From CAZAQS01 sp964486825 (GTDB lineage: Bacteria; Chloroflexota; Anaerolineae; Anaerolineales; UBA4823), in NCBI GenBank assembly GCA_964486825.1, contig CAZAQS010000299.1, positions 1 to 5,657 of the forward strand: a stretch of 5,657 nucleotides of DNA, in the 5' to 3' direction. A program made the translations under genes and the position numbers. Positions 1-5,118 of this stretch are shown here, piece by piece; position 1 is the first letter of the stretch, and each line of letters opens with the position of its first letter. The notes under the pieces were generated by a model that worked only from the letters and a program-made list of their open reading frames with translations, did no database searches and was not told the origin of the DNA.

Positions 1-171
1 CTGTTCACCGGCCTGCCGCAAGAGATCCTGTCCAGCGGGCGAGTCCACAGCCCGGTGCTAAGAGACGAAACCTCCGCTCTGCAGGCTGACCCGCAGGTTG
101 TCCGTGATTACGCGGACCAGTTTACGACAGGAAGCATGCCGGACGAGCTGGACGAGCAATTCTGTCCATAA
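1..171 (+). CDS. Possible 3' end of an unidentified gene (partial)
   Basis: The first + frame is open from the window edge to a TAA at 169-171, giving 56 residues with no start in view. The first 19 codons end almost entirely in G or C, as expected of coding DNA in a GC-rich genome, but this bias fades in the second half. The product would be hydrophilic with an acidic tail (…SMPDELDEQF…). I do not recognise the family. A gene ending here would converge on the TetR gene, which is a sensible layout. A competing minus-strand frame uses the same triplets (58-315), and at most one of the two is likely real. Confidence 0.28.
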   Translation: MFTGLPQEILSSGRVHSPVLRDETSALQADPQVVRDYADQFTTGSMPDELDEQFCP

Positions 172-315
172 TGACGGAGAAATTCCGCCCTGGCTTTGGC
201 CATAGACCAGCAAGTTAGTTGGATAGATCTGCTTGGCTGTAAGTTCGCCTCGCCCAATCCAAATACTATGACCGGGCTGCTGGATGAAACTGCCGGAGGC
301 CTTCCACAGCGCCAA
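58..315 (-). CDS. Doubtful 85-codon ORF directly downstream of, and in frame with, the TetR gene
   Basis: An open frame starts at a TTG (313-315) and ends at a TAG (58-60). It lies in the same reading frame as the TetR gene, whose own TAG is at 325-327, and the frame stays open again from position 57 to the left edge. The predicted product has one weakly family-like segment (SLWTELLVQLVRHASCRKLV) but no motif I can name. The TTG has only a weak GGGA upstream. It may be a decayed gene, a former C-terminal extension of its neighbour, or chance openness in GC-rich DNA. It overlaps the + strand partial frame ending at 171. Confidence 0.2.
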   Translation of the reverse strand: MALWKASGSFIQQPGHSIWIGRGELTAKQIYPTNLLVYGQSQGGISPSLWTELLVQLVRHASCRKLVRVITDNLRVSLQSGGFVS

Positions 316-324
316 ATTCCCAGT
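172..324. other. Gap between the left-edge region and the TetR gene, nothing convincing
   Basis: Apart from the doubtful minus-strand ORF that runs through it, this stretch shows no good gene. I see no GC-rich hairpin followed by a T-run that would terminate the TetR transcript or a gene entering from the left, and no clear promoter. Confidence 0.4.
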
Positions 325-909
325 CTAATCGCTCTTTCGTTTTATCGTTGCCCACACTCCAGGCAAGGCCAGTTGCCGGAAGATCCTGTCGATCTCTTCA
401 GGTGTGTAAGGCATCCCGGCCTTCAACCACCACTTGAGCAGGTTTAGAAAAGCCCCAGCCAGGTAGGCAGACGCCACCGGTAGAGGAATTGAAGGGGGAC
501 TGATGTCCTCATGGGCAGATATCAGAGCCTTTTCGATGATCCTGCCCAGCTCGGTCTGCATCATATCCCACAATCTCTCTCCGCTCGCGCCCCACGCTAC
601 TGCTTGAAAGTGCGAGTGATCCTCGTTGATATGTTGGAACAGCTCCAGGCTTGGCACGATCCCCTGCCCGGCGTGCCTCTCGGAGAGCTGTTGGTTCATC
701 CCTGCGAGCATTTGCTCCATCATAGAAGTGTGTACGTCTTCTTTGTCGAAATAGTGGCTGTAGAACGTAGAACGCCCGATCCCGGCCCGATCCAGGATGT
801 CCTGGACGGTGATCGCTTCGTAGCCTTTCTCTATTAGTAGTTCCATCATGGCGGAATTCACGAGTTGGCGAGTGCGTTTGGAGCGCCGGTCTTGTTTGTC
901 CTGCTTCAC
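325..909 (-). CDS. TetR/AcrR-family transcriptional regulator
   Basis: This is a one-component, ligand-responsive DNA-binding regulator, most likely a repressor of the divergent ABC operon and of itself. With the GTG start at 909 it has 194 residues, normal for the family. The N-terminal helix-turn-helix domain spans about residues 9-60: a basic start (RRSKRTRQLV), then TVQDILDRAGIGRSTFYSHY with the typical T-x-x-D-I…A-G-x-x-R-x-T-F-Y-x-H pattern. The C-terminal ligand/dimer domain (about 85-185) ends in an AYLAGAFLNLLKWWLKAGMP segment typical of TetR-like C-terminal domains that carry a K-W-W-L core. The start was chosen because GGAGGAG lies 6 nt before the GTG, while the upstream ATG (924) has no SD; using that ATG adds five residues (MEEHF). 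The effector is unknown. The family call is secure; the target assignment is inferred from divergent placement and the shared palindrome. Confidence 0.93.
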   Translation of the reverse strand: MKQDKQDRRSKRTRQLVNSAMMELLIEKGYEAITVQDILDRAGIGRSTFYSHYFDKEDVHTSMMEQMLAGMNQQLSERHAGQGIVPSLELFQHINEDHSHFQAVAWGASGERLWDMMQTELGRIIEKALISAHEDISPPSIPLPVASAYLAGAFLNLLKWWLKAGMPYTPEEIDRIFRQLALPGVWATIKRKSD

Positions 910-915
910 GAAATG

Positions 916-922
916 CTCCTCC
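916..922 (-). promoter_or_regulatory. Shine-Dalgarno site favouring the GTG start of the TetR gene
   Basis: Read on the minus strand this is GGAGGAG, 6 nt before GTG (909-907). It begins inside the alternative ATG codon at 924-922, whose own upstream sequence (TTGTCCGTTA) has no SD. Because the other genes here have clear SDs, the GTG is the likelier start. Confidence 0.6.
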
Positions 923-927
923 ATTAA

Positions 928-971
928 CGGACAATTTCGCTCCAGTGTGCGGTAACGAACTTTTTTGTCCG
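928..971. repeat. Inverted repeat in the TetR leader
   Basis: CGGACAA at 928-934 is matched by its reverse complement TTGTCCG at 965-971, with 30 bp between. It falls within the predicted untranslated leader of the TetR mRNA. It could form a long-loop hairpin or be two half-sites of a protein-binding region; a seven-base match may also be chance. Confidence 0.35.
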
Positions 972-979
972 ATTGATTG

Positions 980-1008
980 TTGACGAGAGGCGATTGCCTG
1001 GTTATTAT
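980..1008 (+). promoter_or_regulatory. Predicted sigma-70-type promoter of the ABC operon
   Basis: TTGACG at 980-985 (five of six bases of the -35 consensus) and TATTAT at 1003-1008 (five of six of the -10 consensus) are separated by exactly 17 bp. Transcription would start near 1014-1017. That places the palindrome at 1022-1034 just downstream of the start point, where a bound repressor would block RNA polymerase. Confidence 0.65.
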
Positions 1009-1035
1009 TCTATCACATAACGAACACTGTGTTCA
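1007..1035 (-). promoter_or_regulatory. Predicted promoter of the TetR gene, overlapping the ABC promoter
   Basis: On the minus strand, TGAACA (1035-1030, four of six -35 bases) and TAGAAT (1012-1007, five of six -10 bases) are 17 bp apart. The -35 box lies within the palindrome at 1022-1034 and the -10 box overlaps the -10 box of the ABC promoter by two bases. The two promoters should therefore compete and share one operator. The predicted leader to the start codon is about 75-95 nt. Confidence 0.45.
1022..1034. promoter_or_regulatory. Probable TetR operator
   Basis: GAACACTGTGTTC is a perfect inverted repeat of two 6-bp half-sites around one central base, the form expected for a dimeric TetR-family protein. 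It sits immediately after the predicted ABC transcription start and covers the predicted TetR -35 box. That the neighbouring TetR protein is the binder is inferred from location. Confidence 0.6.
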
Positions 1036-1054
1036 CTACAGAATATAGTGTTTC
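1034..1054. repeat. Second, imperfect operator-like repeats next to the main palindrome
   Basis: GAATATAGTGTTT (1041-1053) matches the palindrome at 1022-1034 at nine of thirteen positions, with centres 19 bp apart (about two helical turns). The same stretch also holds an inverted repeat, CACTACA (1034-1040) against TATAGTG (1044-1050), six of seven bases paired. It may be a weaker second operator or a small hairpin in the ABC leader. Confidence 0.35.
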
Positions 1055-1060
1055 TTTACC

Positions 1061-1065
1061 AGGAG
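1061..1065 (+). promoter_or_regulatory. Shine-Dalgarno site fixing the ABC ATPase start
   Basis: AGGAG lies 9 nt before ATG 1075. It favours that ATG over the in-frame GTG at 1048, which has no SD and would place the imperfect operator repeat inside the gene. Confidence 0.75.
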
Positions 1066-1074
1066 ATTAGAGGC

Positions 1075-1878
1075 ATGAGCAGCAATAGATCACAAGAACC
1101 CGACCAGCGTCGCCAGGCCATTGACGGCCGCTCTGCGGAAGAGGAACTGCCACTTTCAAAACCGGTGATCGACCTGAGGCAGGTATTCAAGACCTACGAG
1201 GCCCCCTCCAAGCCCTTCACAGCGCTGCGAGGCGTAAGTATACAGGTCCAGGCAGGTGAGTTCATCGCCGTGGTCGGCAAGTCGGGCAGCGGGAAGACGA
1301 CGCTGCTGAACCTACTGTCAGGCATTGACCGGCCGACAAGCGGGACAATCTCTTACGACGGAACGCGGGTGGATTTGCTTTCAGAATCGCAACTAGCAGT
1401 GTGGCGTGGCCGTACGATTGGCCTGGTGTTTCAGTTCTTCCAGTTGCTGCCGACCTTGACGGTGGTCGAGAACGTGATGCTGCCGATGGATTTTGCAAAG
1501 GTTATCCCAGTGACCGAGCGCAAAACCAGGGCTTTGGAACTCCTGGATCGCGTCGGTATCCGGGATCAGGCCGGCAAGCTGCCTGTCGCCCTTTCGGGTG
1601 GGCAGCAGCAGCGGGCAGCGATTGCCCGGGCGCTGGCCAACGATCCGCCTGTCCTGCTGGCCGACGAGCCGACCGGCAATCTCGATTCGGTGACCGGCGC
1701 GGCGGTTTTAAAGCTGTTCGCCGACTTGAACGGTGAGGGCCGTACCATCCTCGTGGTGACCCACGAGCGAGATGTCAGACGCTACGCCAGCCGGCAGGTG
1801 GTTTTGACGGATGGCCGTCTCTCCGATGGAGCCCAACCGGAAGCGGATCAGGTTGAGCAAGCGGAGGTGAGGCCATGA
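1075..1878 (+). CDS. ABC transporter ATP-binding protein (MacB/LolD-type)
   Basis: This is the cytoplasmic ATPase that should dimerise and drive the permease encoded just downstream. It has 267 residues. All catalytic motifs are intact: Walker A GKSGSGKTT (68-76), Q-loop glutamine 120 in LVFQFFQLLPTLTVVENVMLP, signature LSGGQQQR (173-180), Walker B VLLADEP with catalytic Glu198, D-loop GNLD (201-204) and H-loop His230. The FFQLLPTLTVVENV stretch and the LADEPTGNLD form are typical of the LolD/MacB/FtsE group serving FtsX-type permeases. About 30 hydrophilic residues precede the first strand (VIDLRQVFKTY), longer than usual for LolD, and a short acidic tail follows the domain. Its stop overlaps the permease start by 4 bp (ATGA), implying translational coupling. 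The substrate is not predictable; export or membrane-stress roles are the usual ones. Confidence 0.95.
   Translation: MSSNRSQEPDQRRQAIDGRSAEEELPLSKPVIDLRQVFKTYEAPSKPFTALRGVSIQVQAGEFIAVVGKSGSGKTTLLNLLSGIDRPTSGTISYDGTRVDLLSESQLAVWRGRTIGLVFQFFQLLPTLTVVENVMLPMDFAKVIPVTERKTRALELLDRVGIRDQAGKLPVALSGGQQQRAAIARALANDPPVLLADEPTGNLDSVTGAAVLKLFADLNGEGRTILVVTHERDVRRYASRQVVLTDGRLSDGAQPEADQVEQAEVRP
1863..1870 (+). promoter_or_regulatory. Shine-Dalgarno site of the permease inside the ATPase gene
   Basis: GGAGGTGA ends 4 nt before ATG 1875 and is an almost complete anti-16S match. It lies in the last codons of the ATPase gene and supports the overlapping start. Confidence 0.75.
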
Positions 1879-4334
1879 CACGGCTGCTGTTTATCAAGCT
1901 GCTCCGAGATCTGCAAGGGATATGGGAACGAATCGCATTGATGATCCTCGCTATGAGTATTACCCTGGTTATGTTCAGCGCAGTGTTATATACCTGGGGC
2001 GTCACCGGCCGGGAGATGCCACGCGCCTACCTGAGTACCAGCCCGGCGTCTGCGACAATTCTTTTCGCACCAGGACTCGACCCCGGTCAAATGGCAACCA
2101 TCGCAGACAAAGCCCGGGGCCGACCAGGCATCCTCGACGCCATTGGTCGTACCCAATTTACACTCCAGGTACAGCAAGAAGACGGCAGGTGGGGACCGAA
2201 CCCGCTACAGATCTTCGTTGCCACGCCCGACGACCCGCTGCGGATAGAAACATTCGAGGTCGAGCAGGGTAGCTGGCCGCCGGCAGCCGGAGAGATTTTG
2301 ATCGATCGCTCATCGTTCGACCTGCTGAACCTGGAGGTTGGGGAAACTGTGGTTGTCCAGGCGCCCAACGGCGCGCCCGTATCGCTTCAAATCAGCGGGG
2401 TGGTTTACGATCCGGGCCTGGCGCCTTCATTCCAGGAGCAGAAGGGGCATGCCTATATGTCCGCGGCATCCCTGCCGGTCTTGGGAGAACCGGTTGCATT
2501 GGATGCGCTCAAGATCCAGGTCGCCGGGATACCCGACACGACCATACCCAGCGGCGACAGGGGAGTGATTGTGGCTGCCGCGCTGGATCTGGCCGGCTGG
2601 CTGCAGCATACCTATGGTCTGGTTATCCGTGAGATCCAGGTACCGACGCCTTATGCTCATCCTCACCAGGCGCAAGCGGACTCGCTGCTGCTGGGACTGC
2701 TCGCCTTTGGCATGGCGGGATTGCTGCTCAGCGCGATCCTGGTCGCTACCATGCTCAACGGACTGTTTACCCAGCATATTCCCCAGATTGGGATCCTGAA
2801 GGCCATCGGGGCGCGGTCCAGCCAGGTGCTGCATGTGTACCTTCTGATGACGCTGGCGATCGCCGTTGCGTCTACCGCCCTGGCTATACTTCCGGGCATC
2901 TTCATCAGCCGTGCTTTTGCACCCACAATTCTCAGTTTGCTGGGTGTAGACGCTGAGAGCCTCGCGGCTCCAACCTGGATGTACGCGGCAGTTATCACCG
3001 CTGGCTCGGGCTTCCCGCTGCTTTTCGCCCTGGCATCCGTGGTAAAAACGAGCCAAACGACGGTCCGGGAAGCGCTCGACTACCGAGGCGTCGACCGCCG
3101 GGGAGATATATCAACCCGCTTCGACGCCGGGCTTGGCCGGTTGCGAAGTCTTGACCGTACGGTGCTGATGGCGTTCCGCAATATCTTCCGGCGCCGGACC
3201 CGATTTCTGCTGTCCGCCGGGCTCCTCGCATTTGCCGGCGCTGTGTTCGTCGGCGGGATGTCCACCATGTCTGGCTTCCAGGCGTCTTTAAACCGGGACA
3301 AGGAGCTACGCCGGTGGGACGTCGAGGTGCGCCTCGCTGTCAGCGACCAGGCGCCAGCTGTCGCATTAACGGATTTGCTTGCAGAAATTCCCGAGGTGAC
3401 TCGCGTGGAAGCATGGAGCAGCGTGCAAACAAGCCTCATCCTTCCCGGGCAGGAATTCAGCGTCACCCGCACCTACCCCGACCAGGGACACGGCAGCATA
3501 GCCGTGACAGTCGTCCCACCGGACAGCTCGCTTATCGATCCCCCGCCCCTCCTGGAGGGTCGCTGGCTGCGCCCTGATGAGACAGGGGCCGTTGTGATCA
3601 GCCAGATGAAAACCACAGAAGGACTCACCGGGATGCACAGCGGTGACGCCATTCAATTGTCGATTGGAGGCCGTTCCACCAGTTGGCTGGTGGTTGGCAT
3701 CGCTGAATCCGTAGGGGGGCATGGAGGGGGCTTCTTCATAACCAGGGACGGCTACGAGGCGGCAACCGGCGTGAGCCAGCCCAATTTACTGCGCATTGTG
3801 ACCGATAACCAGGACGAGGGGACTCGAATAACCGTCGCTCGAGCCGCCGAAAGTACCCTCACAGAAGCAGGGTTCGTGGTGCGATCTGCAGCATCCGTAA
3901 GCCGTTCTGCAGCCGCCAGCGCAGGACATATGTTGCCCCTGATCCTGGTTTTCCTGGGGCTCTCCATCGCCACCAGCGTGGTCGGATTCGCCGGTCTGGC
4001 CTCGACGATGGGCGCCAACGTGCTCGAGCGCACCCGCGAGTTCGGCGTGATGAGCGCTATTGGGGCGCCCGCTTCAACTATACGCCGGCTGGTAGTACTC
4101 GAAGGCATCTTTATCGCACTGGTGAGCTGCCTGAGTGCGGCTATTCCTGCTCTACTGCTGACAGCGGTAATGATCGCAAATCTGCCTATGCCCGTGAACA
4201 TACCATTCAGGATGTCGGCGCCAGCGATCCTCATCTGGATCGTCGCAGTCGTTCTTGGCGCGGCGCTGGCTACCCTGGCGCCTGCCTCCCAGGCTTCCCG
4301 CCTGACCGTTCGCGAAGCGCTTGCCTACCTATAA
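1875..4334 (+). CDS. ABC transporter permease with two FtsX-like domains
   Basis: This membrane subunit pairs with the ATPase encoded upstream. The 819 residues form two similar halves. Helix 1 (about 20-42) is followed by an extracytoplasmic MacB-core-like domain (about 43-268) and three helices (about 270-294, 319-345, 367-390). Helix 5 (about 442-462) is followed by a second outside domain (about 465-684) and three helices (about 686-708, 738-766, 781-803), so the layout is 1+3+1+3. Each half has the FtsX coupling segment (ILKAIGARSSQVLH, 307-320; VMSAIGAPASTIRR, 725-738) and ends in the same motif (TVREALDY, 396-403; TVREALAY, 811-818), showing internal duplication. The family transmits ATP-driven motion to the outside domains rather than forming a classical channel (LolCDE, MacB, YbbAP). 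It resembles LolC and LolE fused, without YbbP's extra central helices. No adaptor protein gene is adjacent. Confidence 0.93.
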   Translation: MTRLLFIKLLRDLQGIWERIALMILAMSITLVMFSAVLYTWGVTGREMPRAYLSTSPASATILFAPGLDPGQMATIADKARGRPGILDAIGRTQFTLQVQQEDGRWGPNPLQIFVATPDDPLRIETFEVEQGSWPPAAGEILIDRSSFDLLNLEVGETVVVQAPNGAPVSLQISGVVYDPGLAPSFQEQKGHAYMSAASLPVLGEPVALDALKIQVAGIPDTTIPSGDRGVIVAAALDLAGWLQHTYGLVIREIQVPTPYAHPHQAQADSLLLGLLAFGMAGLLLSAILVATMLNGLFTQHIPQIGILKAIGARSSQVLHVYLLMTLAIAVASTALAILPGIFISRAFAPTILSLLGVDAESLAAPTWMYAAVITAGSGFPLLFALASVVKTSQTTVREALDYRGVDRRGDISTRFDAGLGRLRSLDRTVLMAFRNIFRRRTRFLLSAGLLAFAGAVFVGGMSTMSGFQASLNRDKELRRWDVEVRLAVSDQAPAVALTDLLAEIPEVTRVEAWSSVQTSLILPGQEFSVTRTYPDQGHGSIAVTVVPPDSSLIDPPPLLEGRWLRPDETGAVVISQMKTTEGLTGMHSGDAIQLSIGGRSTSWLVVGIAESVGGHGGGFFITRDGYEAATGVSQPNLLRIVTDNQDEGTRITVARAAESTLTEAGFVVRSAASVSRSAAASAGHMLPLILVFLGLSIATSVVGFAGLASTMGANVLERTREFGVMSAIGAPASTIRRLVVLEGIFIALVSCLSAAIPALLLTAVMIANLPMPVNIPFRMSAPAILIWIVAVVLGAALATLAPASQASRLTVREALAYL

Positions 4335-4372
4335 GTATGGGAGACTATTTGCACGGGGACGAGAACTGGCTC

Positions 4373-4397
4373 ACGAATTTATTCGTACGAATTAATT
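4373..4397. repeat. Palindrome between the permease and the small ORF
   Basis: ATTCGTACGAAT (4381-4392) is a perfect 12-bp palindrome. It extends to a 22-bp inverted repeat (4376-4397) with a single T-T mismatch per arm. A further ACGAAT copy at 4373-4378 gives three alternating copies of the ACGAAT/ATTCGT unit. It could be a protein-binding site, an RNA hairpin, or both. Confidence 0.7.
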
Positions 4398-4422
4398 GGC
4401 CGGCACAGGTCCTTAATTTTTT
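4390..4422 (+). terminator. Possible weak intrinsic terminator or attenuator before the small ORF
   Basis: AATTAA (4390-4395) can pair with TTAATT (4413-4418). The stem continues through GG (4398-4399) with CC (4411-4412) after a two-base bulge, and six T residues occupy 4417-4422. The stem is AT-rich and imperfect, so it would be a weak terminator. It shares the segment 4390-4397 with the palindrome at 4376-4397, so the two hairpins exclude each other, which is the form of an attenuator. The structure is read by eye; no folding energy was calculated. Confidence 0.35.
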
Positions 4423-4423
4423 C

Positions 4424-4430
4424 TGGAGGA
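4424..4430 (+). promoter_or_regulatory. Shine-Dalgarno site of the small membrane ORF
   Basis: TGGAGGA ends 7 nt before ATG 4438, as strong and as well spaced as the sites of the secure genes here. It is the main reason to take this short ORF seriously. Confidence 0.65.
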
Positions 4431-4437
4431 ATCATCA

Positions 4438-4566
4438 ATGCATAACAAACGAGTTGCAATACTGGCGGTCTCGGTCTTGGTCGTCGTGCTCGTGGCGGTC
4501 TGTATCATGGCGGCTCCTGCGCTGGTGGATGCGATAAGATACATACATGTTATCCCCCCGCATTGA
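4438..4566 (+). CDS. Small single-pass membrane protein, 42 residues, function unknown
   Basis: This short ORF runs from ATG 4438 to TGA 4564-4566. It begins with a basic MHNKR, followed by a strongly hydrophobic segment (about residues 6-30, including SVLVVVLVAVCIMAAP) and a short tail ending in IHVIPPH. The positive N-terminus predicts an N-in, C-out single helix; an uncleaved helix is more likely than a lipoprotein because residue -1 to Cys22 is Val rather than Gly, Ala or Ser. It has a strong SD and follows the permease by 103 bp on the same strand, so it could be a small subunit or modulator of the transporter. I do not recognise a family. An overlapping 66-codon frame (4337-4537) has no SD and looks non-coding. 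Confidence 0.55.
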   Translation: MHNKRVAILAVSVLVVVLVAVCIMAAPALVDAIRYIHVIPPH

Positions 4567-4574
4567 GGTGTTCT

Positions 4575-5084
4575 CTAGGACATCGGTTTCTTCTGTAAGT
4601 GTTTGCCTAGCATCGATATACTCCCAAGGGCAACGAGCGCCAGTAGGGTCATGACACCGAATGGCAGGCTGAGGCGTATAACAAGGCCCAGGCTGGTCAA
4701 CAGCAAGCTCAGCCCGACCACCCCTGCTAATAACAGCAGTCGTTTATTTTCTTGATCCTGGCCAAATTCAGTTTTTGCGTTGCCCGCCAGGCTGGAGATG
4801 CTGTGCTCCAGGTCCCAGGCCGCCAAAGCACTCACCAGGCCTACGATTAGCAGGGCGGGAGAGCCTCCCGCCAGCAATCCCCCCGCAACAGCCAGGGTGT
4901 ACAACCCCAACATCAAGGATGGCATCCATGGGTAAGGCCGGCGGCGAAAAACTAGCGCCAGGCCTAGCAGGATCAGGGCAGCCGGCGCCCCTTCCCAGCG
5001 CCCCGCCAAAGCTACCCCTACAACCAGGCAGAGCATACCAAAGGCGAGAGAGGCTATGAATAACTTCGAAGGCATCGTCTGCAT
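4575..5084 (-). CDS. Polytopic membrane protein downstream of the DUF58 gene, function unknown
   Basis: This 169-residue, very hydrophobic protein has about six predicted membrane segments (roughly 8-27, 32-46, 53-73, 76-92, 115-137, 141-160). A polar loop (about 93-114, including KTEFGQDQENKR) separates the first four from the last two, and the C-terminus is basic. An AAWDLEHSISSL segment follows helix four; similar W-D-L-(D/E)-H/F stretches occur, from memory, in membrane proteins beside DUF58 genes, but I cannot name a family. The start ATG (5084-5082) has GAGG 7 nt upstream; a second in-frame ATG three codons later is less well placed. It lies 34 bp after the DUF58 gene on the same strand, so the two are probably co-transcribed. 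Its end converges on the small ORF, leaving 8 bp. Confidence 0.8.
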   Translation of the reverse strand: MQTMPSKLFIASLAFGMLCLVVGVALAGRWEGAPAALILLGLALVFRRRPYPWMPSLMLGLYTLAVAGGLLAGGSPALLIVGLVSALAAWDLEHSISSLAGNAKTEFGQDQENKRLLLLAGVVGLSLLLTSLGLVIRLSLPFGVMTLLALVALGSISMLGKHLQKKPMS

Positions 5085-5090
5085 TAATCT

Positions 5091-5110
5091 ACCTCAACCT
5101 ACCTCAATCT
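5091..5110. repeat. Tandem 10-bp repeat duplicating a Shine-Dalgarno core
   Basis: On the + strand, ACCTCAACCT is followed directly by ACCTCAATCT (one mismatch). On the minus strand this gives two GAGG(T) cores 10 nt apart between the DUF58 gene and the membrane-protein gene. The nearer core (5095-5092) is 7 nt from the start ATG; the farther one (5105-5102) is 17 nt away. Confidence 0.6.
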
Positions 5111-5118
5111 CTACCCGC

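Noticed and set aside
325..327. Amber-stop readthrough extending the TetR protein
   Set aside because: The protein is already of normal TetR length, and TAG serves as an ordinary stop for the 169-residue membrane-protein gene; nothing else suggests recoding.
509..934. 141-codon minus-strand ORF overlapping the TetR gene
   Set aside because: It is an out-of-frame reading of the TetR coding sequence; the 325-909 frame carries the full helix-turn-helix and ligand domain.
2427..3056. 209-codon minus-strand ORF inside the permease gene
   Set aside because: It lies wholly antisense to a clearly functional two-domain permease, has no recognisable motif and is the usual shadow frame of GC-rich coding DNA.
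3752..4234. 160-codon minus-strand ORF with hydrophobic stretches
   Set aside because: It mirrors the last membrane helices and FtsX domain of the permease; its composition follows from the antisense of that sequence.
4337..4537. 66-codon + strand ORF after the permease
   Set aside because: It has no SD before its ATG, an odd Trp/Arg/Ser-rich product, and overlaps the 42-codon ORF (4438-4566), which has a strong SD and a coherent membrane-protein composition.
4438..4566. Lipobox at Cys22 of the small ORF
   Set aside because: The residues before the cysteine (V-A-V) lack the small Gly/Ala/Ser needed at position -1, so lipoprotein processing is unlikely.
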